Assembly: GCA_964489425.1 (NCBI GenBank)
Contig: CAZAYP010000079.1
Location: 1-21,616, forward strand
DNA: 21,616 nt
From: CAZAYP01 sp964489425 [NCBI: uncultured Verrucomicrobiota bacterium]
GTDB lineage: Bacteria; Verrucomicrobiota; Kiritimatiellia; RZYC01
Direction of reading: 5' to 3'
Positions 1-7,169 of the stretch are shown here, in pieces. Below the pieces are notes generated by a model. That model was not told the origin of the DNA. It saw only the letters and a list, made by a program, of their open reading frames with translations, and made no database searches. The number at the start of each line of letters is the position of its first letter. Positions within the stretch are counted from its first letter, which is position 1. The translations under genes and the position numbers were made by a program.

Positions 1-873
1 CCCGGTCGCCCTCGCTTCCCGACACTGTGCTCATCATGATGTGGGTAAAGATGAGGTTATGTTCGGCCTAGCCCTCACGCTTGGCTGCTCGAAGGTAGTA
101 AGCCAAAGTGCGGTCGAAGAGTCCGACTCCGCGATAAGAACGGTTCTGGCGCAGCCAGCCATGGAGGACGCCGGAACACCGGATCAGCGCCAGCAAAAAG
201 ACATGAGCGAAATCGAGGCGCAGAGCAGCAAAGTCGAAGCAGCCCTTCTCTCGCTCGACCGCGCTGAAGGGGTTAATGCCAAAGCCAAGGCGCAGCGGAA
301 TGTCGATGTTCAGGAATATATACTGAAGCAGCTTGAGGCCCGTCACCATACAAATGCGCCAACGGAGGGGTCGACTCGTACGCGTGGCCCGCCCAACGGA
401 CCACCGACTGGTCAGCCTTGATGTTCAACGAACGAGAACTCGTGACCGCTGGAGCACAGAACTCGGCAGTCGGAGTTCCGCGCTCAATCATCGGAGATAA
501 AAGCCCGGCCATTTGAGTTCTGAACTCGGACGGTCGAGCTATTAGCCTGAAGGTTTCGGTTCTGTGTCCGGATCCTCGAGCAACAAGCCCGACCGGCCAG
601 GTTTTGATCTCGGGCGACGGAGCCATAAGCTCCATTGTTGAGGTTCTATACCTGGTCACTTGAGCGCGGAACTCAATCCATGGAGCCCCGAACCCAGCCG
701 ATGCAGTCTGGAAGCCGGCCCAGGGATCTATGAAGTCCCGCTCCTCGCAACAAAGATGGGTTGCCGGCAGGCGGGGACGCCTGCGCTACGGTTCAGACGC
801 GCGGCCCGGGGAATGCCTGCAAGGCGCCCCTCCTCCTCTCTGCAACCTCGGATACCAAGGTTGGCGGCCGCGG
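1..873. other. Region without a supportable gene
   Basis: I see no convincing coding sequence here. Open frames exist (41-421 plus, 68-349 minus, 273-659 minus), but none has a good ribosome binding site, a recognisable domain or a partner gene. The minus frame at 68-349 is somewhat hydrophobic and could be a gene remnant. Between 436 and 674 the hexamer GAACTC or its complement GAGTTC occurs six times, including a 13-bp palindrome at 515-527 (GAGTTC-T-GAACTC). A REP-like hairpin follows at 767-789. The region reads as decayed or intergenic DNA. Confidence 0.5.
767..789. repeat. REP-like hairpin repeat, copy 1
   Basis: A 7-bp perfect inverted repeat (GCAGGCG, loop GGGA, CGCCTGC) is followed by GCTAC. 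The whole 23-nt block is identical to 10634-10656 and in the same orientation. It lies about 85 nt beyond the stop of the beta-helix gene, so it would be transcribed as a 3' hairpin. A short GC-rich hairpin at gene ends, in a window that also carries a RAYT transposase, suggests a REP family. That link is inference. Confidence 0.75.
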
Positions 874-3027
874 TTATTGGGCCACTTCCACCTGGTAAAA
901 GCTGGCGCTGCCCTGCTCGTCCGGATCCGTCCAGGTATTGAGCGGCGGCGTGGCGGCCAGCGGCAAGGACACCGGCTGGTAGGGGCCAAGCACGGAGCGG
1001 GCTCGATTGACAATATAGGTTTCGCCGTCCACGCTGGCCCAGGAAATCGAAACTCCGCCGGGCGCACAAGCGACGCTGTTCACCCCGGGCGGCAGGCGGA
1101 CCTCGACGAACGGCCCATAAATATTCTGGGGGCCGCCGGTTTCCACCTCCACCAGGCGGTACACCTGGCGCGCGCCTGGCAGCACGCCGCGGTCTGCAAC
1201 GCAATACTCTGCGCCAACGCCGCCGTTGGGCCAGCCGCGCGCAGGGATCAAGTCTGGGTTCACCTTGACCCAGGCGCCCGCAACCCACCGGTACAGATCA
1301 AATCCCAGGGTGTCGGTCTCGGATGCGGTCTGCCAACAGACGGTTACTTCTCCGGCTTCTTCCTTGACCCCGAACGCCACCAGCCGGACCGCGCTGGGCG
1401 TCAGCTCGTAGGCGCCCATATCCGTGATCACCTCGGTTATGCGGGGCGCGCCCACCAGGTCCTGGCCGTCCGTCATCCAGTCCTGATTGGTCCCGGTATT
1501 CACGCAGGGCGATGATGAGTTAAGCTGATAGTTGCCGGCGGGCCGGTCCTGGAACCCGGGATTGGTCGCGATGTTGCCAGGGCCCCCGGGCAGCGGCGCC
1601 ACGCAACAGTGAAAGAAGTCCGTCACCACGCTGTCGTAATAATTTGAACCCGGCGTGGAGCCCGAGAGATTGAAGTAGACAATCGAGTTCATCACGGTTT
1701 CGCCGGTGCCCCGGACCATGCCGCCGCCCCAGCTCTGGGCGTAGTTGTCCACGAGCGTGCTGCTCTGGATCTCGCCGCCGCTGGTGAAATACGCGCCCCC
1801 GCCCATGCCGTTGGCGCCGTTGGATGCCACGTTGTATGCCACCAGGCAGTTTCGCACCCGGCCACCCATGAGAAAGTAGATGCCACCGCCCGCATAGGTG
1901 GCCCGGTTGCGCAGCACCCAGCAGTTGGTCATCCAGCCGCCGGCACTGGAAAACAGCACCCCGCCCCCGGAATCCGCGAGGTTCCCGTCCAGCCGGCATC
2001 CGGAGAGGCTGCCGCCGCTGGAATTCACGTAGGCGCCGCCACCGTAGACATTGCAAATATTGTTGCTCACCACGCAACCTTCCAGGCGGCCGCCTTCGTC
2101 CAGGTAGACGCCACCGCCGCAGGCCGAGGTGTTGGTGGTCCAATTGTACGCGATGGTACTGTTGCGCACCCGCCCGCCCTGGTCGCAATAGATCCCGCCG
2201 CCACCGCCGCCGGTCGAGTAGGTCCAGTTGCTCACGATCCGGGAATCCGTGACCAACCCGCCCAGGAGAAACTGGATGCCACCCGCCTGCATCCGCGCCA
2301 CGTTGCGCTCGACCACGCAGTTGGTCACGGTCATGCCGTTGCCGTACAGATATAGTCCGCCACCGTGGTTGCTGGAAAGGTTCATGGTCACGCGGCAATG
2401 GTCGATCGGCCCGCCGTTGATATGCGTGTAAATGCCGCCGCCGTGGTTGCCCGCCGTGTTGTTGCTGAACGTGCAGGTGTGGGCCGCGCCCCCGAAATAG
2501 GTGAAAAGGCCGCCGCCCTTGGCCGCCCGGTTGCCGGTCACCAGGCAATTGGTCAGCAGGCCGCCATATTCCATGTACACGCCGCCACCCTGGGACTCGG
2601 CCACGTTGTTGCTGATGACGCAGTCGCGGATCGTTCCGCCACCGGTCATGTAAATCCCGCCACCGTCCGTTGCCTGGCCGCCCGCAATGGTAAAGCTGCG
2701 GACCACCGCTCCCGCGGCGGCCATGTACAAGATCCGGCTGGCGCCGTCGCCCTGCAGCACGGTCTGGGCCGCGCCGTTGACGCTTTGCAGGACCATATCG
2801 TTGGTCATCTGGATGGGCGCGGCCAGCGCGTAGACCCCGTTGGAAACCAGCACCGTATCCGCGGCCGACGCCGCAAAGACGGCGGCGGTCACCGTGCGCG
2901 CCGCCATGGGCCAGTTAGTGAACGGGGCAGTGTTCCCACCGTTCGGTGCCACGTAGAATACGGCACCCTGAGCCGCCAGAACTGAAACCATGCAACCCGT
3001 CCATACCGAAAATCCAAACACCCTCAT
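874..3027 (-). CDS. Secreted right-handed beta-helix protein with Pmp-like GGG(I/V/L)Y repeats
   Basis: This is a 717-residue exported protein of unknown ligand. Residues 1-22 form a signal peptide (hydrophobic core, AAQGA cleavage region). Residues about 23-118 carry a 'YVAPNGGN' start typical of pectate-lyase-like beta-helix proteins. Residues about 121-447 hold 13 repeats of about 25 residues, each starting GGG(I/V/L/A)(Y/F/Q/M) and ending in a C-x-(I/V)-x-x-N-type rung. They resemble chlamydial Pmp GGA(I/L/V)/FxxN repeats and bacterial 'choice-of-anchor' beta-helix proteins. From about 540 a beta-rich C-terminal domain of fibronectin-like character follows, with no PEP-CTERM or type IX tail that I recognise. 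The start is fixed by AAGGAGG at 3033-3039, five bases upstream of the ATG. The gene is monocistronic. It probably acts at the cell surface or is secreted, as adhesin or polysaccharide-binding protein; enzymatic activity cannot be assigned. Confidence 0.85.
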   Translation of the reverse strand: MRVFGFSVWTGCMVSVLAAQGAVFYVAPNGGNTAPFTNWPMAARTVTAAVFAASAADTVLVSNGVYALAAPIQMTNDMVLQSVNGAAQTVLQGDGASRILYMAAAGAVVRSFTIAGGQATDGGGIYMTGGGTIRDCVISNNVAESQGGGVYMEYGGLLTNCLVTGNRAAKGGGLFTYFGGAAHTCTFSNNTAGNHGGGIYTHINGGPIDHCRVTMNLSSNHGGGLYLYGNGMTVTNCVVERNVARMQAGGIQFLLGGLVTDSRIVSNWTYSTGGGGGGIYCDQGGRVRNSTIAYNWTTNTSACGGGVYLDEGGRLEGCVVSNNICNVYGGGAYVNSSGGSLSGCRLDGNLADSGGGVLFSSAGGWMTNCWVLRNRATYAGGGIYFLMGGRVRNCLVAYNVASNGANGMGGGAYFTSGGEIQSSTLVDNYAQSWGGGMVRGTGETVMNSIVYFNLSGSTPGSNYYDSVVTDFFHCCVAPLPGGPGNIATNPGFQDRPAGNYQLNSSSPCVNTGTNQDWMTDGQDLVGAPRITEVITDMGAYELTPSAVRLVAFGVKEEAGEVTVCWQTASETDTLGFDLYRWVAGAWVKVNPDLIPARGWPNGGVGAEYCVADRGVLPGARQVYRLVEVETGGPQNIYGPFVEVRLPPGVNSVACAPGGVSISWASVDGETYIVNRARSVLGPYQPVSLPLAATPPLNTWTDPDEQGSASFYQVEVAQ

Positions 3028-3282
3028 TGTTCCCTCCTTGCCTGCCCATGTTGGGATATGACCGATACCATGGCCAATGATGCCACGAAAGAATGAAATT
3101 CAAAAAGATCGAGATCGGCATCGGAAACCGAGACCGATTGCGACCCCGACCCCGAGACAGACTCCATCCGGCAGCCCTATGCACCGTGTCTCTTGGCCGC
3201 TACGAGACCAAATCCCTACCCAACTGGCATACGGCCCGTTACGACATCCCGCCCCCAATCACCGCCGCCCCGGCGGGAACCT
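3028..3282. other. Intergenic spacer with low-complexity tract
   Basis: I see no gene here. The stretch carries the ribosome binding site of the beta-helix gene at 3033-3039. At about 3103-3170 there is a degenerate tract built on GAG-ATC-G / CGACCCC-type short units. A small hairpin lies at 3262-3276 (CCGCC, loop GCCCC, GGCGG), just before the left inverted repeat of the RAYT unit. No clear sigma70 promoter for the beta-helix gene was found. Confidence 0.5.
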
Positions 3283-3299
3283 GGGTCGGACCGAACGAA
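3283..3299. repeat. Left 17-bp inverted repeat of RAYT unit
   Basis: GGGTCGGACCGAACGAA is the exact reverse complement of 4202-4218. It lies 12 nt beyond the stop codon of the transposase gene. Confidence 0.85.
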
Positions 3300-3310
3300 C
3301 AATTTTGATA

Positions 3311-4105
3311 TCAACAGGTTACGTTCCACAACCGCCTGTTTTCGATGCTTAGAGCCTCATTTTCACCCTCTGAAACACGCCCATAAGGCAGAGCCGACTC
3401 CTTCAGGACAATGGCGCCAGACGAAATAGGTTGCGGGTTCCGGGCATACGCTCTTACACCCAATCGATGTTGGACATCGCCGACGAACCCTGCGCTGCCA
3501 ACCGCAATGCCTTCGGTCCACTCCGGGCAACGGCTTTTATCGAGGCAGTACAACGCCCGATCAACCGCGGCACGCTGCCATTCCGCTAAAGCCTCTGGAC
3601 CAGACAGCCCCAGCAAGCCAGCCAGCAACGCGCGGTCTATCCTGGCATACCGTTCTGGCGGTCGGTCTATTTCGTGGTAGCCGCTGTGTTCCCACTCCGC
3701 CGGATGCTCAACCACGCCAGCCCGCACCATGTTCATATTGATGTAGCTAAGGCATCTGCCCAGGTGTTCGCCGCTCTCCACGGCCGTGGCATGGTAGCGG
3801 TCTTCCCAGAAAGCGCCTGTGCGATGTTTGCGCTGATTGTATTGCTGGCCGGTTCGTCCGGCCAGTAACTGTACTGCGCGGGGGATAGCCTGCCGGTCTT
3901 CGCCGCCGCAAACAAGCAGGTGCACATGGTTGGAGGTGACCATGTAATTCAGCACCGACAGTCCGAACCGCTTGCGAGCTTCGAACAACCAACCTTCCCA
4001 TGCACGGCGATCCCGGGCGAATTTGAGCAGGAACTTGCGCTGGTGGCACCTGTGAGTCAGGTGCCAGATGCAGCTTGGAAGATAGTACCTGTTTGCTCTT
4101 GGCAT
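3311..4105 (-). CDS. REP-associated tyrosine transposase (RAYT, TnpA_REP / Y1_Tnp family)
   Basis: A 264-residue single-strand DNA transposase of the HUH Y1 class. The metal-binding HUH motif is 'NHVHLL' (His60 and His62). The N-terminal 'THRCHQRKFL..ARDR' and the 'FWEDRYH' block are typical of RAYTs. The candidate catalytic tyrosine is Tyr121 in 'SYINMNMVRAG', the position equivalent to YIxxNPV in the family, followed by the usual 'HPAEWEHSGYHE'. The extension after about residue 150 is longer than in E. coli RAYT but normal for environmental members. The gene looks intact. It is flanked by inverted 17-mers, and a hairpin lies 13 nt upstream of the ATG where it could restrain translation, as left-end hairpins do in IS200-type elements. 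Family members recognise and cleave REP hairpins; whether this one acts on the 17-mers or on the 23-nt REP-like repeats in this window is not known. Confidence 0.9.
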   Translation of the reverse strand: MPRANRYYLPSCIWHLTHRCHQRKFLLKFARDRRAWEGWLFEARKRFGLSVLNYMVTSNHVHLLVCGGEDRQAIPRAVQLLAGRTGQQYNQRKHRTGAFWEDRYHATAVESGEHLGRCLSYINMNMVRAGVVEHPAEWEHSGYHEIDRPPERYARIDRALLAGLLGLSGPEALAEWQRAAVDRALYCLDKSRCPEWTEGIAVGSAGFVGDVQHRLGVRAYARNPQPISSGAIVLKESALPYGRVSEGENEALSIENRRLWNVTC

Positions 4106-4118
4106 GCTGGCATCTTAT

Positions 4119-4147
4119 CAAACGATTTTCGGGGCGAAAAGCGTTTG
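4119..4147. repeat. Imperfect hairpin upstream of RAYT gene
   Basis: The arms CAAACGATTTTCG (4119-4131) and CGAAAAGCGTTTG (4135-4147) pair over 13 positions with one mismatch, around a GGG loop. It lies 13 nt before the transposase ATG on the transcribed side. A stem with an internal mismatch and small loop is the type of structure HUH Y1 transposases bind. It could equally act as a translational brake. Confidence 0.6.
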
Positions 4148-4201
4148 TTTAAGCCCCAAAGCAGGTCCTGTTTTCCAGGCATCTATTTGCCCTGTGGCGT
4201 A

Positions 4202-4218
4202 TTCGTTCGGTCCGACCC
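4202..4218. repeat. Right 17-bp inverted repeat of RAYT unit
   Basis: This is the exact reverse complement of 3283-3299. It lies upstream of the transposase gene and directly borders the repeat-rich junction with the truncated TPR gene. Confidence 0.85.
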
Positions 4219-4252
4219 CGTTGACCATTGACCATAGGACCCCGTTGACCAT
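4215..4252. repeat. Direct repeat pair at the TPR/RAYT junction
   Basis: ACCCCGTTGACCAT occurs at 4215-4228 and again at 4239-4252, 24 nt apart, with a further GACCAT copy between them. The first copy overlaps the right 17-mer by four bases. The arrangement marks the point where the TPR gene loses its expected sequence. Confidence 0.7.
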
Positions 4253-4695
4253 AGGCGGCCACGGCTTCGCGGTGCTTGCCGCGGCGCAGCTCGTAGTCGC
4301 CCACCAACCCGAGGATCCGCGCCTGGCGGGCCGGGTCAGTCCACTGCCGGGCCAGTTGGTTGAGCGCGGCGAGGCCGCGGTCCGGCTGCCCCGACTGCAG
4401 GCGCACCAGGGCGGCGCGCAGCGCCCGTGACTCCGGCGCCTGTGCGCGCTGCGGCTGGCGAGCGGTTTTACGCGCGCGGATCCGGCTCATGGCGGCCTCC
4501 GGGAAGAAAAGAGACGTCGGACGGCATTAAACCGTTCCTTCCGGAGCTCGTCGCCTGTCGCCCGACGTCAAAATTTTTGTTGAGGCGGTCCCCACCGCCA
4601 AGGCGCGAGAAAACGCGCGCCGCGAAAGAGTTTTCATGATCCGATCCCTGCCCCACGTGACCGGCCGCCACCCCGGCAAACGGCCAACGCGCGCA

Positions 4696-4725
4696 TTCAT
4701 AAAACAACCGCGCGATAAATGTCAA
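4696..4725 (-). promoter_or_regulatory. Sigma70-like promoter for the truncated TPR gene
   Basis: Read on the minus strand, TTGACA (4725-4720) is a perfect -35. It is followed 18 nt later by TATGAA (4701-4696), a 4/6 match to the -10. Transcription would begin near 4688 and run to the ATG at 4490. The elements sit in an AT-rich island in otherwise GC-rich DNA. Confidence 0.5.
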
Positions 4726-4790
4726 TAACTATTTTTGCTTATTTACGAATATTTTTTGGCATAAAACCATAACGTAGTCGGAGGTCTGAT

Positions 4791-4811
4791 AATCCTGCAA
4801 ATCCTGTCGAC
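4791..4811. repeat. Short ATCCTG-type tandem repeat
   Basis: AATCCTG occurs twice in immediate succession (AATCCTGCA then AATCCTGTC). Similar 'aatcctgtaaatcctgtc' strings are dispersed between genes in many environmental bacterial genomes. Here it is a two-unit remnant. Confidence 0.35.
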
Positions 4812-4930
4812 AAATCACCAGGGCCGAGCATGCGCCCGACGTTTCCCGGGAGACAATCTTCGGATGTGCCGCGCATCAGGCACCGCGCTGGAACTGCGCC
4901 AACCCCACGGCATTGAGCACCGGATCAACG

Positions 4931-5899
4931 TTACGGACCCGTCTGGTCGGATTGCGGCTGAGCGATGGGCAGATCGGCGTGAGTGCCCAGGTACAACCCT
5001 TGTTCCAGCACCTGGCGGGCGGTTGCAAGCCAGAGTTCTCGCACTGATTCCACATCGGGCTGGGGATTATAACGCTGCCCCTGGGTAAGATTGTCGGTCA
5101 CAATGCCCGGCAGGCGGATGGTCGGGCGCTCGAACCCGCGCGCTTCCTGGCCGCGGCTGGGCCGGCAGGGAAAAAAGCTGAACATGCCGTCCACCGGCTG
5201 GTCCACCGTGGCGCCCCGGTAAAGGCGGAAGGTTTGCTTGTCAGCCAATCCGCGCACTTGCAGTTCATACACGATGGCCTCCAGCGAGAGATTGATGTAC
5301 TCCGGCGGCACTTCATCGTGGAGGCGCTGCCGAAAGTTTACGGGCGTCCAGTCCACCCAGTCCGCCACCACGAACACCGTGTCCACAACAAACCGCGCGC
5401 GCGCCCGGCCGGAGCCGAACAGGATGACGGATCCCCTGGCCAACCGCTGCATGGATGTGGGTCCGTGCCGGTTGTTCTGCTTGCAGATGCTGTAGAAAAA
5501 CCGGTCGCCGTAAACAAACGGATCCGTGTTCATGAATGGCGGGTCGTGTGGGGTAAACTTTGTGTACGCCGGCGCGAACAGGTACTGCGGCCAATCCCGG
5601 CCGGGCGCGTCCAACTTCCTGACCAACCGCGTTGGCGGCTCAAATTCGCCCCAAAAAAGCAGCTCGCCGGGCACAGGTTGGCCCTCCACTGCGGAGAGGT
5701 AAGCTCCGGGCCACTGGAGGAACTTGCGCCGGTGCATGGCGGTATTCCAAGACCGGCCGGTTTCCGAGTCCGGCTCGTGCTCCAGGCCGGGATGAATGAA
5801 CTGCACGACGCACAACCGGGATTCCTCGGCCACCGCGGGAAGAATCCCCAGCCACACCATCCAGCCCATGGCGATAGCACCTACTGCAATGGCGCGCAT
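4931..5899 (-). CDS. Exported protein of unknown function at the end of the efflux operon
   Basis: A 322-residue protein. I choose the ATG at 5899 because AAGGAG (5906-5911) lies six bases upstream; an in-frame ATG at 5926 has no such site and would add nine charged residues before the signal peptide. Residues 1-24 form a signal peptide (long hydrophobic core ending AVA-EES). The mature part is rich in aromatic residues, with the blocks 'FIHPGLEHEPD', 'WNTAMHRRKFL', 'LLFWGEFE', 'NTDPFVYGDRFFYSICKQN' and 'GSVILFGSG'. The pattern of two beta-rich 'LLFWGE' and 'GSVILFGS' strands resembles a family of conserved uncharacterised proteins I have seen without signal peptides; a PUA/ASCH-like fold is only a guess. 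The gene follows the permease by 46 nt on the same strand, so it is probably co-transcribed with the pump. Confidence 0.7.
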   Translation of the reverse strand: MRAIAVGAIAMGWMVWLGILPAVAEESRLCVVQFIHPGLEHEPDSETGRSWNTAMHRRKFLQWPGAYLSAVEGQPVPGELLFWGEFEPPTRLVRKLDAPGRDWPQYLFAPAYTKFTPHDPPFMNTDPFVYGDRFFYSICKQNNRHGPTSMQRLARGSVILFGSGRARARFVVDTVFVVADWVDWTPVNFRQRLHDEVPPEYINLSLEAIVYELQVRGLADKQTFRLYRGATVDQPVDGMFSFFPCRPSRGQEARGFERPTIRLPGIVTDNLTQGQRYNPQPDVESVRELWLATARQVLEQGLYLGTHADLPIAQPQSDQTGP

Positions 5900-5945
5900 G
5901 CCTTGCTCCTTGTGTTTGCAGCGCATTCCAAGAATCCCGGGGGCC

Positions 5946-7169
5946 TTATTCGTGGCGCAGGCATTCGATGGGGTTCAGGCGCGAGGCGCGCCACGCGGGA
6001 TAAAACCCGAAGAATACGCCCACCCCCGCCGAAAACAGTAACGCCAGGGCCACCGACCCGCCCGAGATCAAGACCGGCCAACTGTTGGCCTTGGCCAGGA
6101 TTTCGGCCACGGTCGCGCCCAGCAGGATGCCGAGGATGCCGCCGACGCCGGCCAGGGCGATAGCTTCGACCAGGAACTGCATAAGGATGTCCCGCCGCCG
6201 CGCGCCCACGGCCATGCGCAGCCCGATCTCGCGGGTGCGTTCCGTGACGGCGACCAGCATGATGTTCATGATGCCGATGCCGCCAACCACCAGCGAAATG
6301 GAGGCAATGGCCGCCAGCAGCACGGACATGAGCCGCGACACCTGGGTGATCATCTGGGTGACCTCGGTCATGTCCGTGATGGTGAAGTCGTTGTCCGCCT
6401 CGGGTGCCAGGCGGTGGCGCTGGCGCAGCAGGGTCTCGATCTCCGGCCGGATCCGCGGCAGGTCTTCCAGCGACGACAGGCTCAGCAGGATTTGGTTGAT
6501 GTGAAAGAACGAGGTGTTTTCCAGCACCCGCCGGGCGGTGGTCCAAGGCACCAGCACGGTGTCGTCCTGGTCCTGGCCCCAGGCAGCGCTGCCCTTGCGG
6601 GCGAGCACGCCCACCACGCGGAACGGCATGTTGCGGATGCGCAGGTTCCGGCCCACGGGATCCTCGCCGGCAAACAACTCCGTGGCGACCGTCACGCCCA
6701 GCACGCACACCCGGGTGGCGCCACGCACGTCCGAGTCGGTGAAGAAATCCCCGCTGCCCAACTCCCAGTTGCGGACGGTGGGGTACGTGTCGCTCACCCC
6801 CATGACGGACGTGGCCCAGTTGTTTTCGCGGTATACGCACTGGGCGCCGGAGCGCACCATCGGCGACACCGCCACCACCTCGGGAAACTCTTTTTGGATG
6901 GCGTCGCCGTCCTCGGCGGTCAACGTCTGCTGGGTGCCGGCGCCGCCATGGAACCCGCGCGTCCGCATGCTGCCGGGGAAAATGATCACCAGGTTGCTGC
7001 CCATGCTGCTGACCTGCTCGCGGATCATGGCCGAGGCCCCCTCCCCCACGGCCACCACGGCGATCACTGCGGCGATGCCGATAATGATGCCCAAAGCGGT
7101 CAGCAGCGAGCGGACCTTGTTGCGCCGCAAGGCCCGCCCGGCAATCCGCATGACGATCAGCACGTTCAT
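5946..7169 (-). CDS. MacB/FtsX-type ABC transporter permease
   Basis: A 407-residue inner-membrane permease of the type VII (mechanotransmission) ABC family. It has TM1 at about 20-45 ('RSLLTALGIIIGIAAVIAVVAVG'), a periplasmic MacB_PCD domain at about 46-285, then three C-terminal TM segments of the FtsX domain with the conserved 'GGIGIMNIMLVAVTERTREIGLRMAVGA' region around 295-325. It ends in 'ASRLNPIECLRHE', the normal FtsX-family finish. Classical MacB fuses ATPase and permease; here the two are separate genes, as in many non-enterobacterial operons. Its ATG overlaps the stop of the ATPase gene by 4 nt, so the two are translationally coupled. The substrate cannot be read from sequence; peptides, lipoproteins, siderophores or macrolides are all possible. 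Confidence 0.93.
   Translation of the reverse strand: MNVLIVMRIAGRALRRNKVRSLLTALGIIIGIAAVIAVVAVGEGASAMIREQVSSMGSNLVIIFPGSMRTRGFHGGAGTQQTLTAEDGDAIQKEFPEVVAVSPMVRSGAQCVYRENNWATSVMGVSDTYPTVRNWELGSGDFFTDSDVRGATRVCVLGVTVATELFAGEDPVGRNLRIRNMPFRVVGVLARKGSAAWGQDQDDTVLVPWTTARRVLENTSFFHINQILLSLSSLEDLPRIRPEIETLLRQRHRLAPEADNDFTITDMTEVTQMITQVSRLMSVLLAAIASISLVVGGIGIMNIMLVAVTERTREIGLRMAVGARRRDILMQFLVEAIALAGVGGILGILLGATVAEILAKANSWPVLISGGSVALALLFSAGVGVFFGFYPAWRASRLNPIECLRHE

Larger units (their letters stand above)
3283..4218 (-). mobile_element. RAYT (REP-associated Y1 transposase) unit with terminal inverted repeats
   Basis: The unit spans a single transposase gene (3311-4105) bounded by perfect 17-bp inverted repeats: GGGTCGGACCGAACGAA at 3283-3299 and its complement at 4202-4218. 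A hairpin with one mismatch at 4119-4147 precedes the gene. RAYTs are normally single-copy housekeeping-type relatives of IS200/IS605 transposases flanked by inverted REP sequences ('REPtrons'), so the 17-mers may be its cognate REPs rather than classical IS ends. The right edge lies inside a truncated TPR gene, which argues that the unit or a rearrangement around it moved in here. Confidence 0.65.
4149..4490 (-). pseudogene. Truncated TPR-type protein gene, 5' fragment
   Basis: The frame gives 113 residues, but only the first 79 or so look native: a basic, Gln/Arg-rich N-terminus followed by two TPR-like helix pairs ('ALVRLQSGQPDRGLAAL' and 'ILGLVGDYELRRGKHREAVAAY'). From about 4252 downward the frame reads through the direct repeats and the right RAYT inverted repeat and ends at a chance stop. 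The start is well supported by GGAGG at 4496-4500, six bases before the ATG, and a sigma70-type promoter lies about 200 nt upstream. I see no trace of the 3' half on the far side of the RAYT unit. The likeliest history is truncation by insertion or by a RAYT-associated rearrangement. The partner of the TPR protein is unknown. Confidence 0.6.
4491..4930. other. Intergenic region: promoter and leader of the TPR gene
   Basis: No gene is supported; an 85-codon minus frame at 4468-4725 has no ribosome binding site or domain. The region holds the sigma70-like promoter at 4696-4725 and a leader of about 200 nt containing two dyads: GGCGGT-CCCC-ACCGCC at 4584-4599, and GACGTCGG (4513-4520) with CCGACGTC (4562-4569). 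An AT-rich patch lies at 4715-4770 and an ATCCTG repeat at 4791-4811. Nothing looks like a terminator for the efflux operon that ends at 4931. Confidence 0.5.

Noticed and set aside
41-421. 126-codon plus-strand frame with helical-looking sequence
   Set aside because: It starts at GTG without a ribosome binding site, has no domain, and an opposing frame covers the same stretch. Not enough support for a gene.
428-690. Integron attC sites or a CRISPR array
   Set aside because: No GTTRRRY/RYYYAAC pairs with proper spacing, no integrase, and no regular repeat-spacer pattern.
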